Shown: positions 34,247 through 44,540, counted from the stretch's first letter. The stretch is DNA of 64,000 nucleotides from Hyperoodon ampullatus (GCA_949752795.1 OX457056.1:205035654-205099653), one strand, 5' to 3'. Numbers and translations are program-made. Notes: generated by a model from the sequence alone, not told the origin.

Positions 34247-35009
34247 ATTTTTAAATGTTAGGAAATATTCCCAAACATTACCTGAGTTATCTTAAGATGA
34301 TGGAATTATGTTTGTTTTTTGCTTTTTAATAACATTTGTTTTTAAAATTTTGTATTATTTCATTATAGATGAATTTTATGATTAAAGAATTCTGAAAAGT
34401 AATCTACCTTGAACAGCTTATTGAACATAGCTTATGTTCAATTATAAGGCAGTGATCTTAAAAAAGGTTTTAGGAGTGAATAAGGTCAATTTAGGTAAAA
34501 TCATTTCAAGTCACTATTAAACTACATTTTCAAGAGGCAATGTGGCGTAGAGGAAAATTTCCCTAACTAGGAATATAACAAGTCTGACGTTTCTCTTTTC
34601 TTTAGCTTTGCTTTTCACTGTGGTCCCTTGTGAACTGTGAAACTCTAGGAACTATTTTTTTCTCCTAACAGGAAGTATTCTTGTTGGAAAAAACCTCAAT
34701 CCTTACTATTTACAACTCAGTGATAGATAGAGGTTTTATTATTTAGAAGAATGCACTAGAGATGGATGTTAAGGAAGCGCTTTATTCTGGTGATTTTTCA
34801 GATGAAATTTGTGGCTATATCCTAAAATTGAATTAGCATTTGGTTATTTGATTTGACAGCTGTAATGGAAACAAATACTCTGGAGCCAAGAGGTGCAGAC
34901 ATACGCAATGAATTGGAGTTTGCGCCTAGTGACTCTTACGCTCCCCATGTTTCGTTACTCGGTGTTGAACATATAGGCACTTCTCAGAAATGGAGATATA
35001 TGTCATTAA
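34247..35009. other. AT-rich stretch, no feature
   Basis: Low-GC intronic sequence with possible decayed MIR head near 34540 ('GGCAATGTGGCGTAGAGG'). Nothing firm. Confidence 0.35.
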
Positions 35010-35190
35010 GTATCTCCTGTCTATGGGCACTGATGGGTGCTTTTCCATACATGGTTACATTGAATCTGCATCGGTATCTGCAAAGTGGGTATTATTATTT
35101 CCAAGTTACAGGTGAGCATATGATTCTTGAAGGCAATATCCACCTGGTCAAGGTCACCCAGAAAGTGAGGGGCCTGGCCTGCTCCTCTAA
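35010..35190 (-). repeat. MIR SINE
   Basis: Antisense MIR: 'CATGGTTACATTGAATCTGC', 'GGGTATTATTATTTCCAAG', 'GGTCAAGGTCACCCAGAAAG'. Confidence 0.65.
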
Positions 35191-35220
35191 GCCTGGCTGA
35201 GACCCCCCCACTATGACCAC

Positions 35221-37109
35221 CACACCTCGCTCTGGCTAGTAGATGGACAGACTTTCCACCACCTCAGGGCAGAATTCCATAGGGGCCACTTTACATTGAA
35301 CCTTAACCCCAGAGAACATGGTACTCGTGAGACGACAAAATCAGCTGGGCAGAGACCAGACCTTCAGATGAATCTAGTTCCTTCTAGCACGTCCCTCAGC
35401 CGATGGCACTTGCCGAGGTGGAACCTTGAGTAGGAAAGCCATCAAATTGCTTCCTGATGATAGGTCATAGGACTAGGTAATTCTGCCTCTGGAAGAAAAT
35501 AAACAACAAAGCAGTTGGTTTTTTTTTTTTCTTCAGGTTTCATCCAGTTTTGCACACTTTTCCCATCCATTTGTTCCAGTGTTTGGGTTAACATGTAGAT
35601 TAAACAAGTCTTTGCAATTCATATAGGTAATATTATAATCTGGGTTTTTTAAGGAAGTTTATGGAGACATCTTTAACATGGTAATCATTTAACTTCATTT
35701 ACAAACCATGAATATGTATTATGCTTTAAATGAAAAGAAGGGCTAAAACAGATATAGTGTTTGTTCAATTTGCTAAAGAGAAGACAATTTGTCAAGATTT
35801 TTTCCCCCAAAACTCAAGCTGTATGCAAATGTAGGAAAATCAGACCCCCCATGTTAATTCCATGGCATGATGAATATTTTTATAATCCTAATTAGTACCA
35901 GTCATTTAGTCTAGCAATTTCCCCCAATCTAGCCAATTTGAAATTAAAATAGATGCCTTGATTACAAAACTCATTAGCAAAGAAGCACCCTTCTCACTAA
36001 CCAGTTCATTTAAAATGCACAAACTGAATGAAGTGTGGAACACTTGTGTTGTCAATTGGCATAAGTGAAGTGAGTCTTAATTGGAAGCATTGTGAAGTAT
36101 TTGTATCGCTGCATGTTTCATTGCAGTGTAATATATCATTCATTAAATGTAACAAAAGCAACTTTTAAATGGTTTAATTAAGCGAAGTTGGTGTGCTTGG
36201 TACTTTTTATAAAGTCGAATGTCACAATTGTTTGCATTTGGAGTACTGATAGGTATTAAAGTCAGGAAGACGAAGTCTGACTCTGCATTTATCACTCCAA
36301 TTATGTGAAGAATGGCAGGTTTAATGTGAGAGGAGAAAACTAAATTATAGAACATTGATTTCTTACTTAAAAGTACCCACATGCATATTGTCCTTGTGCA
36401 TTTGGACATGGAAACTCCAGAAATGCCTGATTTATGGCTGAGAATGAAGGGGAAGGGCTGAGGACTTGGAGTGAAATGAAAGGAGAAAATAACAGTTGGG
36501 GATTTTATTTTTGTAATTTCTTTTTTAATTTTCTTTTTTTAATCAAGGGAGGAAGTAGTAGGTGGAGGGAAGCTCTATCCAATATATTTTTGTCTACTCA
36601 AAAGAGCAGTAGAGATGTGCAGCACTGTAGATGGATGTTCTGTCTAAGCCAAATGCGGTGGGAGTGGGAGAGGAGGGGGAAATTAACTTTGGACCAGGGA
36701 AATACTGGAAACGGGACGCTACGGAAGTCCTGAACGGGGGCCAGAAAACAAGGAGTTCAGGGCTGGTTTTTCAGTGGAAGAGACTGTAGAATGGGTTGCA
36801 GTAGTGACCGGTTTATAGGCATAAAGTGTAAGACAAGCACAGAAGTCGCTTTCTGTTGGTGCTTATTCTCTGTGCAATCCAGATGTCAGCTGTTACCTCA
36901 TATTTATGGACTATTTCAGCCCCACATCAATGAGGATGCAAAACTCAGCCATGTCACTGATTTCCATGAGAAATCTAATTTTAGCAGACACTGATGATGT
37001 CCTGCCCATGTCCATTTGGTATTTCCATTGTAATAGAAATGCTCCCACTGACTTCTGATTGCAAGATTTGCATTTCTTTGCTGGCGGGCTTCCTCCAAAG
37101 CTTCTAGAG
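35221..37109. other. Repeat-poor AT-rich interval
   Basis: Largely repeat-free. 35700-36420 is AT-rich and rich in TAAT/ATTA-type words (TTAATTAAGC, GTTTAATTAAG, CTTAATTGG). No coding evidence. Candidate noncoding conservation. Confidence 0.4.
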
Positions 37110-37333
37110 CAGCGGTCCCCAACCTTTTTGGAACCAGGGACAGGTTTCATGGAAGACAGTTTTTCCACGGGGGGTGGGGTGGGATGGGGGGGGTGGTTCA
37201 GGCCATAATGTGAACGATGGGGAGCGATGGGGAACAGCCCATGAAGCTTCCCTCGCTCGATCGCCTGCCGCTCACCACGTGCTGTGCGACCCGGGGTGGG
37301 GGGTTCGGGGCCGTTTGGGACCCCTGCTCTAGC
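37110..37333 (+). mobile_element. hAT-type MITE, internally deleted
   Basis: Starts AGCAGCGGTCCCCAACCTTT and ends GGGACCCCTGCTCTAG, inverted termini of a common mammalian hAT MITE. Contains a G-rich block. A second copy in reverse orientation is at 48727-48962. Confidence 0.8.
37169..37194 (+). other. G-quadruplex-capable G tract
   Basis: Four or more G runs (6, 4, 3 and 8 G) separated by T or AT within 26 bases on the + strand. Confidence 0.6.
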
Positions 37334-37399
37334 GGCTACTCTACCCATTTCTATAGAAGTACCAGGGAATTAACATGTGGGAGCATCCCTCAGCCAATG

Positions 37400-37670
37400 A
37401 CCAACAAAATTTGGTGTAGCGACACCATGGTTTCCTCGCTTCTCATGTGGAACGACTCCCAAGAGTTTTACACTTTTTTCCAGAATTTCCCAATGGGATT
37501 AAACTCTAGTTGCCCAGAGAGTTAGCTGGCTTTGTAACATACTGTATATTAACTGCCCTCCATTGGCTGTCATTTCTCTACTGCTCTACTATCTCCCAAA
37601 TAAACTACTTAGTTCTTGTCTCCGTGTCTGCTCCGGGGGGAACTGTAACCAACTATGACAAACATTTTGT
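37400..37670 (+). repeat. Possible ERVL-type LTR fragment
   Basis: The ending 'CCCAAATAAACTACTTAG' then 'GTCTCCGTGTCTGCTCCGG' and 'GGGAACTGTAACCAACTATG' resembles the R-U5 end of ERVL-class LTRs. Confidence 0.5.
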
Positions 37671-37789
37671 GATTGGTGGTGGTAGCGGAAGATTTCTGAG
37701 GTCAAGGACAGGGGCCACAGCATATAAATTTTCACCTCCTTGGACATTTCTGTGTTCTTAAGTTCCTCCTGGACTGTGCCACCCTCTAG

Positions 37790-38790
37790 TTTTCCTCACT
37801 GTTATAATCTGAATAAATGCTCCCTCCCCCAAAGATGTCCACCTCTGAATCCTCAGACCTGTGAATACATTTCCCTAAAAGGTAAGGGGGGCTTGGCAGA
37901 TGTGGGGAAGGTAAGATCTTGAGATGCGAAGGGTATCCTGCATTACCAGGTGTGCCCAGTGTAATCACAAGGGTTCTTATAAGAGGGAGTCAGACGAGTT
38001 TAAAAAGGAGAGGTGACAATAGAAGCAGATGTTGGAATGATGTTCTTTGCAGTTGGGGCCACGGGTCAAGGAATGCAGGGAGCCTCTAGAAGCTGGGAAA
38101 GGCAAGGAAATAGGTTCTCCTCCAAAGCCTCCAGAAAGAAGAAAGCCCTGTCGTTACCAAGTCCAAGCTCGTTCTGCTCTCTGCACAACAGGCCAATAAA
38201 TCGGAGATGCGGTGTTGAGGCAAGGAAGATGACTTTATTTTGGAAAGCCGGCAGACTGAGAAGATGGCAGACTAATGTCTCTAAATAACCATCTTATCAG
38301 GGTTTGGATGCCAGTTTCTTTTATAGAGCAGAGAGGGGGAGGAGATGAGGAAGTCAAGTAAAAAGGCCATAAGTTTTGCAAATATCCCCTGGAATGGCCA
38401 ACCTCAGGAAGGGGATGTCCACCTTTAATTAATTTCTTCTTTCTTGCAGCCATCCACAGGTGGACAGGGTCCGGATGTTTCCCTGAACAAAGGCACTTTG
38501 GTTTAGCATTCAGGCAGAGGGGCAGGGTTCCCCGAGGCAGGCCATTATGTAGAGACAGTAGCCTTTTAGTGAACAAAAGCAACGGGAAGCAGAGATTAAA
38601 GTAAAAGAAATAAATCCAACATCTAGTCAGATTTGGCTCTTCCCTGTTACACTGTTGACACCTTGATTTTAACCCCACGAGACTCATTTGAACTTCTGAC
38701 TTCCAGAACTATAAAATAATAAACTCCTGTTGTCTTAAGCCACTGTTTGTGGTAATTTGTTACAGCAGCGAGAGGAAACTAACACACTCA
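37790..38790 (+). mobile_element. MaLR/MLT1-like LTR interrupted by another LTR
   Basis: The 5' part (to about 38148) has 'CCCCCAAAGATGTCCACCTC', 'TGTGCCCAGTGTAATCACAA' and 'AGCCTCTAGAAGCTGGGAAA'. It resumes at about 38652 with 'TGTTGACACCTTGATTTTAA' and ends 'GTGGTAATTTGTTACAGCAG'...'GAAACTAACAC'. Same family as the LTR at 11145. Confidence 0.8.
38149..38651 (-). mobile_element. ERV LTR nested in the MLT1-like LTR
   Basis: On the minus strand it starts TGTAACAGGGAAGAGCC and ends in ACGACA, giving the TG...CA form of an LTR of about 500 bp. A reverse poly-A signal lies in GACTTTATTTTGG. No viral gene is present. The exact junction is ambiguous by a few bases because CCCTG occurs on both sides. 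Confidence 0.65.
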
Positions 38791-39027
38791 CTGACCTTCC
38801 CCTGGCTTCAGTGGGTCTTCTGTCTCACAGCAGACAAAACCCTCTGCTTATCTGCACCTACTTCTTGGAAGCCCAGGCATCCACAGATCCAAATACAGGC
38901 CATCTAGGTCATACTGATGACTCCTCTTTACATTGATCCGTGCAGTCGTGAAATAAGAAGAGTTCCCCCAAAGAGGAGTTATGGTGAAAAAAAACACAAA
39001 CCTGTTCCCCATCTTGTCACATATTGT

Positions 39028-39389
39028 ATTAGTTTGCTAGGCCTGCTGTAAGAATGGGTGGCTTAAACAGCAGAAATGTAAGGTCTCACAGTTTTGGAAG
39101 CTTGAAGTCTGAGATCAAGGTGTCAGCAGGGTTGGTCTCTTCTGAGGCTTCTCTCCTTGGCTTCTAGATAGCTGTTCTCTTTGTACTTCACAAAGTCTTC
39201 CCTCTGTGTGTTTCTGTGTCCTAATTTCCTCTTCTTATATGTAACATATTGCTTTAGGGCCCACCCTAATAACCTCATTTTAACTTAACTCTTTAAAACC
39301 TTATCTCCATATATAGTCACATTCTGAAGCACTGGGGATTAGCATTCCACATATGGATTTGGAGGGGATACAATTTAGCCGATAACATA
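39028..39389 (-). mobile_element. MST/MLT1-type MaLR LTR
   Basis: Antisense LTR running 'TGTATTAGTTTGCTAGGCC', 'GGTGGCTTAAACAGCAGAA', 'TCTCCTTGGCTTCTAGATAG', 'TTAGGGCCCACCCTAATAAC', ending near 'GATACAATTTAGCCGATAAC'. Confidence 0.9.
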
Positions 39390-39797
39390 AATGCATGTCC
39401 AGGTTGCTAAGTGATGAAAGTCTTACTGTCCTTTGGGTCTGTAATGCCCTGTGTAAGGAGAGGGTAAGAGTCTCCTCTGTGTAGCATGACTGCTTCTGAG
39501 GCAAGTGGAATGGAACCATCCTCCAGGAAGGATGTGCTATGAAGCTGGGTGGGGGGTTAAGGAAGTGAGGGTGAGGCTTATCCCTGGGCTGGAAACCTCA
39601 TGAGAGTCCCTGAGACTGGTCAGGAAGGTCTCAAGGGCTTTGACCCTGGGTTAAGTTAGGGAATCATGGAGGGCACAGGAGAAAAGATGGCGCCCAGGCC
39701 ATGGAGAACACTGGGGAACAGTTTGAAAGAAATTTCTGCTAGAAACTTATTTTTGAGAATCATGGCAGTTTGCTTTATATAAGCTAGATTTGTTGTG

Positions 39798-40024
39798 AGT
39801 TTTTTTTGTTTTTTTTTGTTTGTTTGTTTTTTTCGGTACGCGGGCTTCTCACTGTTGTGGCCTCTCCCGTCGTGGAGCACAGGTTCTGGACGCGCAGGCT
39901 CAGCAGCCATGGCTCACGGGCCCAGCTGCTCCACGGCATGTGGGATCTTCCCGGACCGGGGCATGAACCCGTGTCCCCTGCATCGGCAGGCGGACTCTCA
40001 ACCACTGCACCACCAGGGAAGCCC
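39798..40024 (-). mobile_element. CHR-type SINE
   Basis: Antisense copy with a T/TTTG-interrupted tail. Target duplication GATTTGTTGTG at 39787-39797 and 40025-40035. Confidence 0.95.
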
Positions 40025-40094
40025 GATTTGTTGTGTTTGATTTTGTTTTTGGTGCTTGATTTTTGTTCTCTCTTTGCATTTGAAAATGTCAGTA

Positions 40095-40400
40095 GATCTC
40101 ACAGAAAGAGGTTTGAATGACCTGAAGGTGTTATACATATTCTTACAATTCGTCATTGGCTTCCCCATAGCTTGGAAGATAAAGTCAGCTCAGCACATAG
40201 ACCATTGTAGTTTGGATGCTCTCTTACTTTCAAGCCCTTTTCCCAAGCCCTTTGTTCACTCATGCAACATGGAAATGTATCCTCTTGGTTCAGCCCAGAA
40301 TACCTTGACATAGACACTTCCCTCTGGGAGTCCTTTTCTCCTTCTGTATCTAGTTATCCCTTTATCTTTTACAACTCAGTGCAAATCTGACTTTCTAGAG
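40095..40400 (+). repeat. Possible L2 LINE fragment
   Basis: Sense text 'CATTGGCTTCCCCATAGC', 'CAAGCCCTTTGTTCACTCATG', 'ACAACTCAGTGCAAATCTGAC' follows the L2 3' order loosely. Confidence 0.45.
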
Positions 40401-41734
40401 AAAGCTTTCTCAACTTTTAAGAAAAATCTAGAAAAAAGCTATTTTCACATCAGTGTACTGGAAAACTTTTTATTTTATTGTTTTATAGTTTTTAAGTACA
40501 TGAGGGGTAGAGAGACCAAAAGGTATCTCAGTGTTTAGGACATCCAAAGATCTTAAATTGTCCCTGGACAAGAGATAAGGAAGACCTAAATTAAGATAAT
40601 AATTTTGGAGTTGAAAAGAAAGGGGAGAAAATTATAGAGGGATTTGAAAATAGAAGCAGACTTGGTGACTGCATAGAAGTCACAGGAAGAAGGGGAGCCT
40701 GATAATCCCGACGTGGCAAAAGCCAAAAGGACACCATTGATCCGATAGTCTGATTGCCTGCAAAAATATCTAAGGCTGTGAGCTGTGCCCATGGCACATT
40801 TCTTTCCTGACACAGGAGGTGTTTGTTTCTCAAGCACACTGAATGGGAGAAGGGAGGCCCTAGTAGGCATTGCCACCAGGGTGTAACATGGAGGGGATGA
40901 CGACCTTCTTTTGTGGTGGTTTTTCCCTTCGGCTGCTTTTCTGACATTTTGCCCCATGCCTCCCTTGGTTGCTCTTGAGTGCCAGAAGCAGCAGCCAGCA
41001 GTGTCTGTCTGAGAAAGTTATTGAAACAGGCTTTTTAAAACGGAGACTTCTTAACTTGAAGCACTTGGTAGAGATACCAGGGATTGTAATCTAGAAGCTT
41101 TATAATAGGTAGCTGGGGAATGAGTGAGGAAGAAAAGATATATTAACTTTTCTCTATACAAATATTATTTTACTAATATTGGACTTGAATGTTTCATAAT
41201 TAAGATTCTGAAAGGTGGCTGAGGAATCTACTCTCTCCTGTGTTTATCTGAGGTATGGATGGTCTCTGGAACCTTCTAGCCCAGAGGCTCCAGCCCCGGA
41301 AGGGAGCGTTCAGGTCTGACTAGAAGATCATTACGCTTGATATAATCTGTCTACCCTTAGGTTTACATAGTCTCTTTCCCTTTTTGATGCTGAAAAATGC
41401 CACTTTAATAACCAGGTAAAAAGCTGATATTATTCATTTAATCACCATTACAGGTATCACAACTTAATCATTAAAAATAACTGAAAAGTATGCCGTGATG
41501 TTTGTCTTTTTTCTCCCAAGTAACTTACTAACAGATACCAGACAAATTCTAACAAATTCTAACAGAGATTCATGTTTTAGAATCTTGAAAAAAAATTTTC
41601 TAAAATGAATATTGACAAAATAAATGGGAAAATGAAAGAGAGCAGAAACCATCTCTTATTTTTTAGTGTATTTAATTTCAAGTATCAACAATCTGCTCTT
41701 TATCACCCAGACACCAGGTCAAAATACTATATCC
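40401..41734. other. Stretch with no recognised gene or repeat
   Basis: Two overlapping minus-strand frames of about 120 codons (40957-40586) were inspected and show no domain. Otherwise AT-rich intronic DNA. Confidence 0.35.
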
Positions 41735-41878
41735 AACAAGTACTTATTGAGCACTTACTGTGTACCAGGACCTAGAGATGAAGGAATGAAGGATACTGAT
41801 ACTATCTCTGCTGTCATGGAAAGAGAAGCATTGATCAAATGAGTAATTGATGGCAATAGTGATAAGTCTACAAAATAG
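41735..41878 (-). repeat. L2 LINE fragment, left of the MULE insertion
   Basis: Antisense L2: 'TACTTATTGAGCACTTACTG', 'TGTACCAGGACCTAGAGATG', 'ATAGTGATAAGTCTACAAAA'. It resumes at 43078 beyond the transposon. Confidence 0.75.
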
Positions 41879-41917
41879 GGTTCTAGGTATTGAATCTTTG
41901 CCACAGCAGTTTCATTG

Positions 41918-41979
41918 CAAGCAGTTTCACTGCATAACTAACTGGCCAGAGGAAAATTTTGCTGTAAAATATAAAATAA
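41918..41979 (+). repeat. Left terminal inverted repeat core of the MULE
   Basis: Pairs with the reverse complement of 42981-43042 over 62 bases without gaps, 47 identical (76%). Contains the short subrepeats GCAGTTTCACTGCA and AATTTTGCTGTA; a further GCAGTTTCATTGCA lies just outside at 41906-41919. Confidence 0.85.
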
Positions 41980-42083
41980 TGAAAATAAAAGAGGGGCATT
42001 AAAAAGGACACCATGAAAAGTAATAACATTTAAAAAAAGATTTCATTGTGAAAAATGAAAATACAAAAAAATTTTGAATACAT

Positions 42084-42903
42084 TTAAAATGTGTGTAGAT
42101 TGATAGTTATCATCATATTCGGGTATATCTTAGAGAAACCTATGATAATTTCTTTCTCAAAGTCGATCATTAAGGATTCAGGATCTAATGTTGGACATAG
42201 ATTCTTCACAATATCGAAAGATCTGCTGTAAATCTCTTTAGATTTCCCTGGAAGGAAAACAAACAGAGGAAGGATGCTGCTATCTCTTATCAATATAGGT
42301 AATGTATATAACTGGTAGAACATATCTGGACTTCATTTAAATGTTCCATCACATGCCCAATTCTTATATTACACCAAATCATCAAAGCAAGATTCGTGCC
42401 AACTACCAAAATTCTGTCTACATCATGTTCTATACTATCAAATAGCAAAAATTTTTTACCGTTTTCAAGAAACTTAAACTCATCAGGAATCATGTAATCA
42501 TTTCTTTTTGGGGGCATAGGAGGAGTTTGATTCTTCTTCTTTTGCCTCCAACTTATGTTGTGTGATAAATTTGGTAAAGATGACATGAGCGAACGAGCTG
42601 TTGTATCTAAATCAGCCAAAGACTGGCTAATTAAAGCTCCCAAAGCCTGGTGTGAATTACAAGCTGCCTCTTTTTTATTTGCCATAGCTCGGTAAACTTT
42701 TGGTTTTGACTGGTGGGAGGGTGACTGGGCTTACTGAAAAATTTGCAAACTGCTTTGTTATCATTTTCTAGTATAGTGTGCAGTCTGGCTTTACACTCTC
42801 TTGCCTCACACTTCCAGTAAGTTTTCTTATCACCATATTTTCTAACAGAGTTATCATCCACTATTTTCAGACCACCATGTCCACTCATCACGGTATAGAC
42901 CAT
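42084..42903 (-). pseudogene. Broken FLYWCH/MULE transposase
   Basis: Three collinear minus-strand frames encode one former protein. Frame 1 (42903-42631) carries a FLYWCH-type zinc finger: a TYWKCEARECKARLHT core (Trp30, Cys32, Cys37) and SHPP at residues 60-63. The paired His of the usual H-x-H appears lost. Frame 2 (42685-42290) is a linker with YMIPDEFKFLENGKKFLLFDS and DRILVVGTN, typical of the segment before the MULE catalytic core. Frame 3 (42358-42084) holds WACDGTFK, then MFYQLYTLP, PLFVFLPGKSKEIY and MIDFEKE. The Asp of CDGTFK (42350-42348) and the Asp of IDFEK (42164-42162) fit the first two catalytic residues of the DDE nuclease. The third acidic residue is absent because the frame ends soon after. 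Damage: a frameshift near 42690-42710, one near 42358, and a TGA at 42335-42333 right after DGTFK. Not translatable as one protein. Confidence 0.85.
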
Positions 42904-42980
42904 TATGAGACCTAAGATTTAAACAATATAAAAATGGGAGTAGTGTGTCAATGATGAAATGAAGCCAAATTGTCAACCAG

Positions 42981-43042
42981 TTATTTTATCTTTTATGGCA
43001 AAATTGCTTTATGGCTAATTATTTGTACTGTGAAATTGCTTG
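42981..43042 (-). repeat. Right terminal inverted repeat core of the MULE
   Basis: Reverse complement reads CAAGCAATTTCACAGTA then GCAATTTTGCCATAA, matching the left end. Another related subrepeat GCATTTTCACCATAA lies outside it (43055-43069 in reverse). Confidence 0.85.
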
Positions 43043-43077
43043 ACCCAAAGGTGTTTATGGTGAAAATGCCAGACATG

Positions 43078-43200
43078 ACAAAATAAGACTGTAGATTGTT
43101 ATGAGAGCATATTTTAGGGAGAAGGTCTGACCTAGCTTCAAAAATGTTTTCTATAGCATTTGAAGAGTTATATCTTGTAGATATATGTATTGAAGAGTTA
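43078..43200 (-). repeat. L2 LINE fragment, right of the MULE insertion
   Basis: Antisense L2 continues with 'GTTATGAGAGCATATTTTAG' and 'GGGAGAAGGTCTGACCTAG', the segment expected directly after the left fragment. Confidence 0.6.
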
Positions 43201-43284
43201 AGATATTCTCTTGGCATTAAGTGCTCATAAACATTGTTTAAAATAAAACTAAGGTCACTCTATGAGTTGCCTGCAGATGTTTAT

Positions 43285-44540
43285 AAACAACTTTATTGAG
43301 GTATAGTTGATATTCAATAACTGCACACATTAAAGTGTACTAATTTGATAAATTTTGATGCTAATGCACCCATGCATTCGTAACTAGGGTCAAGAAAATC
43401 AGCGTATCCATCACCCCCTTGTTCTCCTTTGTAATTCCTTCCTCTCACCCTTCTTCATCCCCTCACAGTATTCACAGTTGGGGATTTGTTCACAGTAACT
43501 ATAGATTAGTTTACATTCTCTAGAATTTTATATAAAAGGAACTAAACATTATGTACTCTGTTTTTGCATAGCTTTTTTCTCTTATCATAATATTTTGAGA
43601 TCCATCCATGTTGTTGTGTGTATCAATAGTTTATGATTATTTTTTTCCTGGGGAGTAGTCCATTGTATGGGTATACCAAAATTGGTTTATCCATTCACCT
43701 ATTAATGGATTAATCTAGGTTTTGGCTATTATGCATAAAGCTGCTATGACCATTCCTGCACAAGTTTTTGTATAGATATACGCTTTTTTTTTTTAATTAG
43801 TTTCTGCTTTATAACAAAGTGAATCAGTCATACATATACATCTGTTCCCACATCCCTTCCCTCATGCATCTCCCTCCCTCCCACCCTCCCCATCCCACCC
43901 CTCCAGGCGGTCACAAAGCACCGAGCTGATCTCCCTGTGCTCTGCGGCTGCTTCCCACTATCTATCTACCTTATGTTTGGTAGTGTATATATGTCCATGC
44001 CTCTCTTTCGCTTTGTCACAGCTTACCCTTCCCCCTCCCCATATCCTCAAGTCCATTCTCAAGTAGGTCTGTGTCTTTATTCACGTTTTACCCCTAGGTT
44101 CTTCATGACATTTTTTTTTAATTCCATATACATGTGTTAGCATACGGTATTTGTCTTTCTCTTTCTGACTTACTTCACTCTGTATGACAGACTCTAGGTC
44201 TATCCACCTCATTACAAATAGCTCAGTTTCGTTTCTTTTTATGGCTGAGTAATATTCCATTGTATATATGTGCCACATCTTCTTTATCCATTCATCCGAT
44301 GATGGACACTTAGGTTGTTTCCAGCTCCGGGCTATAGATATACGCTTTTATGTCTCTTGGACAAATACTTAATAGTGCAATCATTGGATCATACGGTGGC
44401 TGTAGCTTCAGATTTTTGAGAACATGCCAAACTGTCTTCCAGGGTGGTTGTGCCATTTTACATTTCCAGCAGCAGCAGCACATGAGAGTTATAGTTGTTC
44501 CCCTCCTCATCCACACTTGTTATAATTGGTTTTTAATTAA
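43285..44540 (-). repeat. Old L1M fragment, split by a younger L1
   Basis: Antisense old L1: 'TTTATTGAGGTATAGTTGAT', 'CTATAGATTAGTTTACATTC', 'AAGCTGCTATGACCATTCC', then after the insertion 'TTATGTCTCTTGGACAAATA' and 'AACTGTCTTCCAGGGTGG'. Confidence 0.85.
43788..44332 (-). mobile_element. L1 3' end inserted in an older L1
   Basis: T-rich start, then 3'UTR text and a minus-strand ORF2 end (MEYYSAIKRNETEL). Exact 17-base target duplication TATAGATATACGCTTTT at 43771-43787 and 44333-44349. Confidence 0.93.

Larger units (their letters stand above)
41879..43077 (-). mobile_element. Mutator-like (MULE/MuDR) DNA transposon, decayed and internally deleted
   Basis: An approximately 1.2-kb element with inverted terminal repeat cores (41918-41979 and 42981-43042) and a broken FLYWCH plus MULE transposase frame on the minus strand. 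It interrupts an antisense L2: the L2 stops at ACAAAATAG (41870-41878) and resumes at ACAAAATAA (43078-43086). This gives a 9-bp target duplication with one change, the size expected for MULEs. The transposase is only its front half, so the element lost its C-terminal part by internal deletion. What I see: inverted repeats, target duplication and transposase motifs. What is known: this superfamily makes 8-10 bp duplications and often carries FLYWCH fingers in animals. What I infer: a once-mobile element, now dead. Outermost 35-40 bases on each side match each other only weakly. Confidence 0.8.

Noticed and set aside
36911..37348. 145-codon minus frame with a proline-rich end
   Set aside because: Half of it is the antisense of a hAT MITE; the rest has no domain or conservation clue.
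40586..40957. Overlapping 118- and 123-codon minus frames
   Set aside because: No domain, no splice context and two mutually exclusive frames; treated as chance.
42084..42903. Domesticated FLYWCH host gene
   Set aside because: Two frameshifts, an in-frame stop and a lost finger His argue for a dead transposon copy rather than a maintained gene.
41879..43077. MULE segment as assembly contamination from an invertebrate or parasite
   Set aside because: Both sides run into the same L2 copy with a target duplication at the junctions, so it is an integrated insertion in the mammalian chromosome.
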